A stretch of 64,000 bases of DNA from Fimenecus sp052169395. Lineage in GTDB: Bacteria > Bacillota > Clostridia > Oscillospirales > Acutalibacteraceae. Made by a program: the position numbers and the translations under genes. A model generated the notes under the pieces. It saw nothing but the letters and a program-made list of their open reading frames with translations, was not told the DNA's origin and did not search any database. Every line of letters begins with the position of its first letter. Positions within the stretch are counted from its first letter, which is position 1. Shown here piece by piece: positions 50,916 through 58,687 of the stretch. Where the stretch lies: NCBI GenBank assembly GCA_052169395.1, contig JBQNCN010000003.1, positions 124,001-188,000 of the forward strand, in the 5' to 3' direction.

Positions 50916-52355
50916 TTATATTTTTCCTGAAAGAATATCTTTTATTATTTCTCTTTCATCATAATGGATTTTTTCAGTTCCTATAATCTGATAATCCTCA
51001 TGTCCTTTCCCAGCAAGAATAACAACATCATCTTTTTTTGCGATTTTAAGAGCATATCTTATTGCTTCCGTTCTGTTTACGACAACCTTATATTTCGCTT
51101 TAGTTTTTATTACTCCCGGAATAATATCATCTATAATTTTGTCAGGAGCTTCCGTCCTCGGATTATCAGACGTTATCACAGCTATATCGGATATATTTCC
51201 TACAGCTTCTCCCATAAGCGGTCTTTTTGTTTTATCTCTATCCCCACCACAGCCGAAAACCGTTATAATTTTACCATTTGCGTTTTGTTTTACAGCATTC
51301 AATATATTTTCAAGACCATCTGGAGTATGCGCATAATCAATTAAAATTGTATAATCCGTACCAGCTTCTACAACCTCCGCTCTTCCCTTTACGCCTTGTG
51401 CAACCTTTAAAGCATCTTGTATTTTATCAAATAAAATTCCCAGCATAAGAGCTGCCGATACCGCCGCCAAAGAATTATAAACCGAAAATTTTCCGGGTGC
51501 TGCAAAACAGCATCTACCCAATTCGTTATTATACATTATTTCATATCTAACTTTTGTAGGTTCATAAACAATATTTTTTGCTATAAAATCCGCATTATTA
51601 TTATCTATTGAATATTTTTTAAAATTTAAAAAATGTAATCCTTCAATAAGATTTTGAGTATACACATCATCTACATTTACAAGAGCATTTTTCGCCTGCG
51701 TAAAAAGTATTCTTTTCGCTTTTAAATAATTATCAAAATTTTTATGATAATCCAAATGATCTTCCGTAAGATTGGTAAATATTGCCAATTCAAAGTTTAT
51801 ACCTTCAAGACGTCTTTGGTCAAGTGCTTGGCTTGACACCTCCATCACACAATATTCGCATTTATTTTTTACCATATCCGAAAAAAGTTTTGAAAGTTCT
51901 ATAGGATCCGGCGTTGTTAGATGAGAAGGATAACATTTTTCTCCATCAAAGTTTTTAACGGTTCCTATAATTCCACATTTTCTTCCAACACGATTTAAGA
52001 TATCACTTAAAATAAATGTTGTGGAAGTTTTTCCATTTGTTCCTGTAATACCGATAATTTTAATTTTTTCAGACGGCTTTCCAAAAAAATTTGCACATAT
52101 AAGAGCATAAGCACTCCTGCTGTTTTTTACAACAACTTCATTTGGCACACCTGTGGGTTCTTCTGAAATTATTACCGAGGCGCCTTTTAATATCGCATCA
52201 GATGCTTTGGTGTGCCCATCAAAATTCGAACCTTTTATACAGACAAACGCCGAACCCTTCACAACCTTTCTACTATCATCAGTAACATTTAAAACATCAA
52301 CGTCTGTAAAAAAGCCTTCATAATTTATTCCATCAAGTAATTCTGATACTTTCAT
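50916..52355 (-). CDS. murE: UDP-MurNAc-dipeptide--2,6-diaminopimelate ligase
   Basis: 479-aa Mur ligase adding the third stem-peptide residue. ATP loop GITGTNGKTSTTFIL near 110, TTPDPIELSKLF, VSSQALDQRR, and the specificity motif DNPR within TSDNPRTEAP, the signature of meso-diaminopimelate enzymes, so the peptidoglycan is probably mDAP type. The carbamylated-lysine region FDNYLKAKRILF is present. GGAG ribosome site. Confidence 0.97.
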   Translation of the reverse strand: MKVSELLDGINYEGFFTDVDVLNVTDDSRKVVKGSAFVCIKGSNFDGHTKASDAILKGASVIISEEPTGVPNEVVVKNSRSAYALICANFFGKPSEKIKIIGITGTNGKTSTTFILSDILNRVGRKCGIIGTVKNFDGEKCYPSHLTTPDPIELSKLFSDMVKNKCEYCVMEVSSQALDQRRLEGINFELAIFTNLTEDHLDYHKNFDNYLKAKRILFTQAKNALVNVDDVYTQNLIEGLHFLNFKKYSIDNNNADFIAKNIVYEPTKVRYEIMYNNELGRCCFAAPGKFSVYNSLAAVSAALMLGILFDKIQDALKVAQGVKGRAEVVEAGTDYTILIDYAHTPDGLENILNAVKQNANGKIITVFGCGGDRDKTKRPLMGEAVGNISDIAVITSDNPRTEAPDKIIDDIIPGVIKTKAKYKVVVNRTEAIRYALKIAKKDDVVILAGKGHEDYQIIGTEKIHYDEREIIKDILSGKI

Positions 52356-52367
52356 TATATTTTCTCC

Positions 52368-54650
52368 TTAACCGTCAGATACATTTGTCCCTGACTTATA
52401 ATAAACCGTAATTACAGTTCCCTTTTCAGCTTCAGTTCCCGGAACAATACTTTGCTTATATGCAGTAAAATCCGAAGATGCGGATGAATTGGCAATTTTT
52501 ATATTGAAACCAGCACTTCTTGCCGCCAAAACAGTAGCATTAGCAGTCATTCCGTTGAAATCCGGCACCTTTTCTTTTACTTTCTCACTATTTTCATCCG
52601 TATAACAAATAATCGTTCCGCCTTTTCTTATAGTTGTCCCTGAAGAAGGTGTTTGTGAGATAACGGAATTTCCTTTTCCTACAAATATAATATTTTGTTC
52701 ACCTGCCAAATTTTTAGCATCATTTTTATTTTTCCCTACAAGATTAGGAATAGTAACATTTGTAGATTGAACCGTACTTTTATCATCGTATTCTGGAATC
52801 ACTCCCATATTTTCAAGAACCTTGCTTATTAAATCACCTGCAATAGGCGCTGCAACAGAACCTCCACCATCACCTTTTATAGGTTCATCAACACATATAA
52901 GCACTGCTACTCTCGGATCATCTGCAGGAGCAAAGCCCGCAAATGATAAAATATATTTATTTGCTTCGACACCTTTAGCACCGAATTTTTGAGAAGTTCC
53001 TGTTTTTCCTGCAATTCTGTACCCTTCAACATACGCATTTTTTCCCGTACCTTTTGACACTACACTTTCCATCATCTTTGAAACAAGATTTGCTGTTGAT
53101 TCAGAAATCACCTGTCTTTTAACAGTCGGTACGGTACTTTCAACAGTTTGACCATTTTCATCAATCCATTTCGACACAATATAAGGCTGCATAAGCTTCC
53201 CCTTATTAGCAATAGCCGATACAGCCGTAAGCATTTGAAGAGGAGTCACCTGAAAAGTTTGACCGAAAGACGATGATGAAAGCTGAGACACACTAAATTT
53301 TTGTGGATCATGATATGTAACACCAGACTTAGGACTCGCCTCCGCAGGAAGATCTATTCCTGTTTTTTCAGTAAATCCGAAAGCCTCAAAATATTTACTC
53401 CATCGCTCTGCACCAAGCTTTTGTCCTATTGTAACATAAAACGGATTACAAGAATTCATAAGACCCTGTTCAAGCGTTTCCGCACCATGTCCCTCATGAC
53501 GCCAACATTTTATATAATTATCCGCAACCTGAATTCCGCCTGTACAAGTATAGGTTGTACCTTCATTCACAACCCCTTCTTCAAGCGCTGCCGCAAGTAC
53601 TATAGTTTTAAAAACGGATCCCGGCTGATATGTATCAGATACGCAATGATTTCTCCATTGAGTATAAACAGCTGCAGAAGTCTGAACATTCCTCTCATTT
53701 TCATCAGTTATTTTATTAAGTTTCTCCATAACCTTATGACTTGACAATTGAGAAGGATTATTAAGATCATAATCGGGTTTTGAACTCATACCCAAAATTG
53801 CACCTGTTTTCGGATCCATAACTATACCATACGCATATTTTGATTCATTATCCGCAATAGCCTTTTCAAGTGCATCCTCAAGATAATACTGAACAACCTC
53901 ATTTATCGTTAGCACCGCATTAAGTCCGTCCACGCCATTATAAATATTATTAAAATCAGCAGCAATAACATTTCCACGATTATCTACCGACCTTACCGTT
54001 CTTCCGTTTATTCCTGAAAGTTTACTGTTATAAAAAAGTTCCAATCCCGAACCTGTATTTTCTGCCGCCGTATCAAGTCCTGTATTGGTAAAACCTACAA
54101 TAGAACTTGCAAATGACGAATTTGGATAATATCTTTTAGAGTTTGCAGTAGCATAAAAAACACCACTCGCAATCCTCTTCATTTTATGAGTACCGTCTTT
54201 ATTAAGTTTTCCCGTATCAACGCTCATTTTATTAAGTTCTAAAAGAGCATCTTTAACTTCTGTTTCAGCTTTTTTTTCTAATATTACATATTTTTTCTTT
54301 TTATCTGAAATTAACATTTTAATTTCATTTGTATCCTTGCCAAGTACTCCCGCAACCGCAGTTGAAACCTCGTCTATATGGTCCTTATCAATATTTGAGG
54401 GATCTGCTGTTAAAAGCCATGCATCAGCAGAAGTAGCCAGCACCGTCATATCTGAAGAATAAATTGTTCCTCTTTTATGTTCTATACTGTTTATTGCAAG
54501 CTGATTTTCACGTGCATACAATTTGAATTTTTTTCCCTTAATAACAGAAACATAAAAAACAGAGCTCGCACAAAATAAAAAAGCAAGGGCGATGAAAAGA
54601 AACATCACGCCCGAGCGTCTTTTAAATTCTTTTTCAGGTCTTGTCTGCAT
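52368..54650 (-). CDS. Class B penicillin-binding protein with PASTA domains (FtsI/SpoVD-like)
   Basis: 760-aa septal transpeptidase: short cytosolic tail, one membrane anchor (about 14-35), dimerisation/pedestal domain and a transpeptidase domain with SVFK (catalytic Ser about 344), SCN and KTGTS. Two PASTA repeats follow (about 645-700, NVTIPNLVGKNKNDAKN; and 705-760, KVPDFNGMTANAT). Pairs with FtsW for septal wall synthesis. The PASTA tail and the position before murE resemble SpoVD and Bacillus Pbp2B; which of the two roles it plays cannot be decided here. No clear Shine-Dalgarno site. Confidence 0.94.
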   Translation of the reverse strand: MQTRPEKEFKRRSGVMFLFIALAFLFCASSVFYVSVIKGKKFKLYARENQLAINSIEHKRGTIYSSDMTVLATSADAWLLTADPSNIDKDHIDEVSTAVAGVLGKDTNEIKMLISDKKKKYVILEKKAETEVKDALLELNKMSVDTGKLNKDGTHKMKRIASGVFYATANSKRYYPNSSFASSIVGFTNTGLDTAAENTGSGLELFYNSKLSGINGRTVRSVDNRGNVIAADFNNIYNGVDGLNAVLTINEVVQYYLEDALEKAIADNESKYAYGIVMDPKTGAILGMSSKPDYDLNNPSQLSSHKVMEKLNKITDENERNVQTSAAVYTQWRNHCVSDTYQPGSVFKTIVLAAALEEGVVNEGTTYTCTGGIQVADNYIKCWRHEGHGAETLEQGLMNSCNPFYVTIGQKLGAERWSKYFEAFGFTEKTGIDLPAEASPKSGVTYHDPQKFSVSQLSSSSFGQTFQVTPLQMLTAVSAIANKGKLMQPYIVSKWIDENGQTVESTVPTVKRQVISESTANLVSKMMESVVSKGTGKNAYVEGYRIAGKTGTSQKFGAKGVEANKYILSFAGFAPADDPRVAVLICVDEPIKGDGGGSVAAPIAGDLISKVLENMGVIPEYDDKSTVQSTNVTIPNLVGKNKNDAKNLAGEQNIIFVGKGNSVISQTPSSGTTIRKGGTIICYTDENSEKVKEKVPDFNGMTANATVLAARSAGFNIKIANSSASSDFTAYKQSIVPGTEAEKGTVITVYYKSGTNVSDG

Positions 54651-54667
54651 TTTAATTCATAGGCTGT

Positions 54668-55252
54668 TTATTTAGAAATTGTCTTCCAAATCGTTTTAAA
54701 AACATCTTTAATTTTATCATAATTTTTACTTTTAAATTTATTTGCACTTTTTTCCACAGGTTTTTTTATCGTCTTTTCAGAAGGTTCACCGTTACCGAAT
54801 GTATCTTTTTGTTCAGTTGCTATCGTTTCAATTTGACTTTCATCAGCTTTTATCATACCAAGTTTTGTAAGAGCATAGTTTTCAACCTTTTCAAGAGAAT
54901 ATAGGGAATCCACTTTTGTTTTAAGTTTTCTTTGCTCACTTTCCGCAAGCTGAAGTCTACTTTGTTCTTTTGCAATCATCCGATCAAGTCTTGCGGTTTC
55001 AGCAACAGAATTCACATACATAAACATAAAACTAAAAAGAATCCCCATTACCGTTACAATCTTTATAATCTTTGCCTTACTCCGTCTTTCTTCAGATAAG
55101 ATAGCTCTTTTGCTTTGTTTAGCTCTTCTTACCTGCTTTAAAGGCGGTCTTTTTTTAGGTAAAAGCTTAGGTGCAGCTTCAAGTGCAGCACCGCCGTGCG
55201 TATATATTTCAAAATCAAAGCGTTGATCTATATACTTTTTTGTTTCTGCCAA
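54668..55252 (-). CDS. FtsL-like cell division protein
   Basis: 194-aa bitopic protein with a long basic cytosolic part, one membrane helix (about 65-84, IVTVMGILFSFMFMYVNSV), a short coiled coil (about 85-120, LDRMIAKEQSRLQLAESEQ) and an unusually long Lys-rich tail. Topology and position between rsmH and the PBP gene match FtsL. The start is TTG 55252, five bases after AAGGAGG, which overlaps the rsmH stop; a TTG 15 nt upstream precedes that site. Its cytosolic N-terminus and tail are longer than the usual 100-120 aa FtsL. Confidence 0.85.
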   Translation of the reverse strand: MAETKKYIDQRFDFEIYTHGGAALEAAPKLLPKKRPPLKQVRRAKQSKRAILSEERRSKAKIIKIVTVMGILFSFMFMYVNSVAETARLDRMIAKEQSRLQLAESEQRKLKTKVDSLYSLEKVENYALTKLGMIKADESQIETIATEQKDTFGNGEPSEKTIKKPVEKSANKFKSKNYDKIKDVFKTIWKTISK

Positions 55253-55263
55253 AGCCGCCTCCT

Positions 55264-56184
55264 TCAATAATCCTTAAGTTTTTTTATACTTCTTAATCTT
55301 GCACTTCTTGCACGAGTATTTTTTTCAAGTTCTTTTATATCTGCTGTTATACCTTTAAGTTTAATTTCTCCATGCGGAGTGTTTCCGCATACACAAATGG
55401 GGAAATCCGGCGGACAGATACACCCTTTTGCAAATTCCTGAAATTTATGTTTTACTATTCTGTCCTCAATAGAATGAAAAGTTATCATTGACAATATTCC
55501 ACCGATTTTCAAACAAGAAAACATATCCTCAATTGCCTCTGAAAGCCCTAAAAGCTCTCCATTCACTTCAATTCTTATTGCCTGAAAAACTTTTTTTGAC
55601 GGATTTTTATCCCTTTTAAATTTTGCAGGATAACAACTTGAGATTATTTCAGAAAGTTCTATGGTGTCAGTTATTTCCTTTCTTTCTCGTCTTTTTAATA
55701 TTTCATTTGCAATTCTTATCGCGTTTTTTTCTTCCCCATAATCTCGAAAAATCCTAATAAGATTTTCTTTAGAATATCCATTAACAACATCTTTAGCTGA
55801 AATGCCTCGTTTTGACATTCTCATATCAAGCGGCGCATTTTTTAAATATGAAAATCCTCGTTCCGCTTCATCAAGTTGAAATGAACTTACACCTAAATCA
55901 CATAAAATACCATCAACTTTCTCTTCTTTTAAAATATCCTTTATATTAAAGAAATTGTCATTAACAATAAAAGCGTTTGGAATATCTTCAAACCTGTGTC
56001 GCAAATTTTCTATTGCATCCGGGTCTCTGTCTATCATTAGAAGCTTACCGCAACTCAGCATATTCAATATTTGTTGTGAATGTCCGCCTCCTCCAGCCGT
56101 ACAATCCACATAAAATCCGTCAGGCTTTATTTCCAACGAAGTTGCACTTTCATTTAAAAGTACGGAAACATGTTTAAATTCCAT
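55264..56184 (-). CDS. rsmH: 16S rRNA (cytosine1402-N4)-methyltransferase
   Basis: 306-aa enzyme (MraW) methylating C1402 in the ribosomal P-site region. Motifs: HVSVLLNES, VDCTAGGGGHSQQIL, GILCDLGVSSFQLDEAERGFSY, the family block PLDMRMSK, and the C-terminal RIVKHKFQEF. Separated from mraZ by two bases without a Shine-Dalgarno site, so translation is likely coupled. Confidence 0.97.
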   Translation of the reverse strand: MEFKHVSVLLNESATSLEIKPDGFYVDCTAGGGGHSQQILNMLSCGKLLMIDRDPDAIENLRHRFEDIPNAFIVNDNFFNIKDILKEEKVDGILCDLGVSSFQLDEAERGFSYLKNAPLDMRMSKRGISAKDVVNGYSKENLIRIFRDYGEEKNAIRIANEILKRRERKEITDTIELSEIISSCYPAKFKRDKNPSKKVFQAIRIEVNGELLGLSEAIEDMFSCLKIGGILSMITFHSIEDRIVKHKFQEFAKGCICPPDFPICVCGNTPHGEIKLKGITADIKELEKNTRARSARLRSIKKLKDY

Positions 56185-56186
56185 AA

Positions 56187-56663
56187 TCAGAAATCAAGCA
56201 TTGAAGTATCTGTAAGACTCATAGTAATATCGTCTTGTGCACGAACCTTTGCTCTTTCTTCCGGTGCCCAAAGTTCTACACGATTGCCTGTTCCAACTAC
56301 TACAATCTGTTTTTCGAATCCTGCATATTCAGTTGCATCCTTTGAAAGTGTTACTCGACCTTGTTTGTCAAATACGGCATCATCGGTATATTCATAAAAA
56401 GAGCGCTTAAGTGCATCATTTCTTGAAGAATTTATTTCTTTTTCCAAAAAATAAAAATATTCAAGATTATAACAATAAAGACATTTTTGAGAATTTTGAC
56501 CTATACGCGGTCTATAAATCTTAAATTCACTGCCAAGAATTTTACGAAGTTTTGCAGGAATAATTACACGATTTTTAGAGTCCAGCGAATGATTTGATTT
56601 TCCAGACATATGACATTGAGGCATTACATCATCGTTTTGAAATGCCGTAGTTTCATCTTTCAT
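56187..56663 (-). CDS. mraZ: Transcriptional regulator MraZ
   Basis: 158-aa AbrB-fold DNA-binding protein that controls the dcw cluster. Two MraZ half-domains are visible: HSLDSKNRVIIPAKLRK near 25 and DKQGRVTLSKDATEYAG near 95. The ATG at 56663 is set by AAAGGAGG seven bases upstream; a start 39 nt earlier is unsupported. It has about 20 extra N-terminal residues (MKDETTAFQNDDVMPQCHM) relative to the usual 143-aa protein. Known MraZ sites are tandem short G-rich repeats; none is clear here. Confidence 0.95.
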   Translation of the reverse strand: MKDETTAFQNDDVMPQCHMSGKSNHSLDSKNRVIIPAKLRKILGSEFKIYRPRIGQNSQKCLYCYNLEYFYFLEKEINSSRNDALKRSFYEYTDDAVFDKQGRVTLSKDATEYAGFEKQIVVVGTGNRVELWAPEERAKVRAQDDITMSLTDTSMLDF

Positions 56664-56736
56664 CGCTGTCCTCCTTTGATAATCATTGTAAAAACATGAC
56701 ACTTTTTAGTTTTTATATGCCTATTTCCACCACAAC

Positions 56737-56792
56737 AATTATACATATTTTATTTTTTAAAAGCAAGTGCAAAAAATAAAATATGTATAATT
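56737..56792. repeat. 22-bp perfect inverted repeat overlapping the mraZ promoter
   Basis: Arms 56737-56758 (AATTATACATATTTTATTTT plus TT) and 56771-56792 are perfect reverse complements around a 12-base spacer. The minus-strand -10 lies in the left arm and the -35 in the spacer. It lacks the GC-rich stem and tail of a terminator. Confidence 0.8.
56738..56766 (-). promoter_or_regulatory. Promoter of mraZ and the dcw cluster
   Basis: -35 TTGCTT (56766-56761), 17-base spacer, -10 TATAAT (56743-56738), embedded in the inverted repeat and 75 bases before the mraZ start. Confidence 0.6.
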
Positions 56793-56916
56793 AGCATATA
56801 TAGTATATTTTGTTTGATATTTGCGCATAAAAAAACTATATATAGATAAATATAATTATTTCAAACTTCATATTTTTTTATTTTTATAAAGTTTATATAT
56901 TTTTCTTTCAATAATA

Positions 56917-56945
56917 TTGCAATCTATCAAAAGTTAATTTATAAT
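56917..56945 (+). promoter_or_regulatory. Promoter of the PHP-fold gene
   Basis: TTGCAA, 17-base spacer and TATAAT, 84 bases before the TTG start. Confidence 0.5.
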
Positions 56946-57029
56946 ATTATCAGTTTAGTGTATATTAGGGATAATGTTGTTTAACAGACATCGTTTTAAG
57001 CACGGTATTTGTTTTTTTGGAGGTATAAT

Positions 57030-57935
57030 TTGAAAGGCGATTTACAGGTACATACAAAACTTTCCGACGGCTCACTCGGCGTAGAAGATTTAATTATTTT
57101 TGCAGCACGTAAAGGAGTCGAAGCATTATCTATAACAGATAGAGATTATGTTTTAGGAGTTTCAAGAGGAATTCTTTTAGGAAAGCGTTATAATGTAAAT
57201 GTCATCGCCGGAGCACTTTTATCCTCCTGTGATAAAACAAGCGGAAAAAGGCTTGATATTTTAGCTTATGATTTTAAAGAGCCTGAGCGGCTTGAAGGTA
57301 TTTGCTACGCAAACAGACAGGCATACAAAAGAGCTTCCAGCGGAATTTTCGCAAAACTTTCAAAGCGATATCCTATAACAAGAGAATTTGTCAATTACTG
57401 TGCAGAAGGATCAACAAACATATTCCCCGCACATATGATGCGTGCACTTATGGAATGCGGTTTTTCAAAATCTATCTATGGAGAAATTTATGAGGATTTA
57501 TTTTCAGAAACCTCACCTAATAATATTATTATGCACGCTAAATATAAAGATTTCACAGAAATAATATCAGCAATTCATGAAGCAGGAGGTATTGCAGTAT
57601 TATCTCATCCATATCTTTATGACAGTCTCCCGCTTCTTCCAGCTCTTATAAAAGAGGGACTTGACGGAATTGAAGTCGGTTCTCCATTTGCTACCGATAG
57701 ACAAATGAAAGAACTTTACGAAATCGCCAAATGCAACGGATTAATCACCACTTCAGGATCGGACTTCAGGGGTCTTTATACAAAAAGCAACTTCACTTTA
57801 GGAGATATAACCGCCGACGACAAGGAAATGGATACACTTATAACCTTTAACGCAAAAAAGAAACGCCGTGAAAAGAAAACTCAAAAAGCGGCTCAAAAAG
57901 AAATCATAGACAGATTAAGAGGCTCTACAAAATAA
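57030..57935 (+). CDS. PHP-fold protein with a degraded metal-binding site
   Basis: 301-aa protein related to the PHP/TrpH (RNase AM) phosphoesterases. The start is TTG 57030, six bases after GGAGG. Fold-level similarity is clear (DLQVHTKLSDGSLGVEDLI; ALSITDRD; VLSHPYLYD; GSDFRGLY), but most expected metal ligands differ: HxH is Gln6-x-His8, TDHD is TDRD (Arg38), the GVE glutamate is Leu63, the following H is Asp76, and SDFH is SDFR. The Asp of SDG and the His of SHP remain. It is therefore probably non-catalytic or altered in chemistry. It ends in a Lys-rich tail and is followed 19 nt later by an unknown gene. Confidence 0.82.
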   Translation: MKGDLQVHTKLSDGSLGVEDLIIFAARKGVEALSITDRDYVLGVSRGILLGKRYNVNVIAGALLSSCDKTSGKRLDILAYDFKEPERLEGICYANRQAYKRASSGIFAKLSKRYPITREFVNYCAEGSTNIFPAHMMRALMECGFSKSIYGEIYEDLFSETSPNNIIMHAKYKDFTEIISAIHEAGGIAVLSHPYLYDSLPLLPALIKEGLDGIEVGSPFATDRQMKELYEIAKCNGLITTSGSDFRGLYTKSNFTLGDITADDKEMDTLITFNAKKKRREKKTQKAAQKEIIDRLRGSTK

Positions 57936-57954
57936 CACCAATGGAGATTTATAA

Positions 57955-58533
57955 ATGGAAGAAGATGTAAAGATTTTTTCTGCAAAAAAAGCAAAAGCGG
58001 AAAAAATACAGACAGTAAATAATAATATAGATGAATTAAGCCTCATAAAAGAAATGGATTCCGAACGTTCAAATGGAAATTTAGCAAAAGCAAAAAATCT
58101 AGGACTTAATCTCGCAAATATTTTCATTGATGAAAAAAGTATAAATGAGGGACTTCAAGAGCTTATCGGAACGCTTGAAACCAACAAAGAAATCTTGTTT
58201 CAAATAAGAATTTTAATGGTTTTCGGTGCTGAAAGAGAAATTGGAAGACTTCTAAAAAAAGCACTGCTTTGCTCCACGGCAATAAATGCTCTGCATGATA
58301 AAATTCACGATGACAATCTGAACTTTTACAATAAATTTTCAGACGGCGCAGAATACAGTTTTTATTATCTCGCATTAAAAAGTAGCGGCGATATAGTCAA
58401 AAGTATAGGCAGAAGCTTTGCTATGCTTTGTGGAAGAGAAAACGATTTTCGATATAAAGAATTAGGCGAAAAATTATGGATAAAAACAATAACTGAAGTA
58501 GATGAAATAATCGGATCATATAAATTTAAATAA
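57955..58533 (+). CDS. Helical protein of unknown function paired with the PHP-fold gene
   Basis: 192-aa soluble, largely alpha-helical protein with a basic N-terminus (KIFSAKKAKAEKIQTV), no signal peptide, no membrane segment and no cysteine or histidine cluster suggesting a metal site. GGAG lies nine bases before the ATG. It is co-directional with and 19 nt after the PHP-fold gene, so they are probably one transcript. I do not recognise the family; neither partner has a known role near secA or the dcw cluster. Confidence 0.78.
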   Translation: MEEDVKIFSAKKAKAEKIQTVNNNIDELSLIKEMDSERSNGNLAKAKNLGLNLANIFIDEKSINEGLQELIGTLETNKEILFQIRILMVFGAEREIGRLLKKALLCSTAINALHDKIHDDNLNFYNKFSDGAEYSFYYLALKSSGDIVKSIGRSFAMLCGRENDFRYKELGEKLWIKTITEVDEIIGSYKFK

Positions 58534-58651
58534 TTTTTCTCAAAGAGATATTTACAAAAAATCCTGTTATTTTATATACATAAACATTATTCATCCCTTG
58601 CAGCAAAACAACAATCACCTTTTAAATACAAAACAAACAATTTGAAAATAT

Positions 58652-58687
58652 AATAAGAATCCCAACCTTTCGGTTGGGATTCTTATT
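58652..58687. terminator. Hairpin terminator between secA and the convergent unknown gene
   Basis: A 16-bp perfect stem AATAAGAATCCCAACC/GGTTGGGATTCTTATT around TTTC. It overlaps the secA stop codon. The T-tracts on either side are weak (ATTATATTTTC on the minus strand), but the stem is strong. Confidence 0.75.

Larger units (their letters stand above)
56664..57029. other. Intergenic region between mraZ and the PHP-fold gene
   Basis: A 366-base, very AT-rich divergent region. It holds the mraZ ribosome site, the mraZ promoter, a 22-bp inverted repeat, the promoter of the plus-strand gene and that gene's GGAGG site. The remaining 120 bases (about 56795-56915) show only A/T-rich sequence. Confidence 0.6.

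Noticed and set aside
56664..56740. MraZ binding repeats before mraZ
   Set aside because: A stretch reading TGTGGTGGAAATAGG is G-rich, but the expected evenly spaced TGGGN or GTGG repeats are not present.
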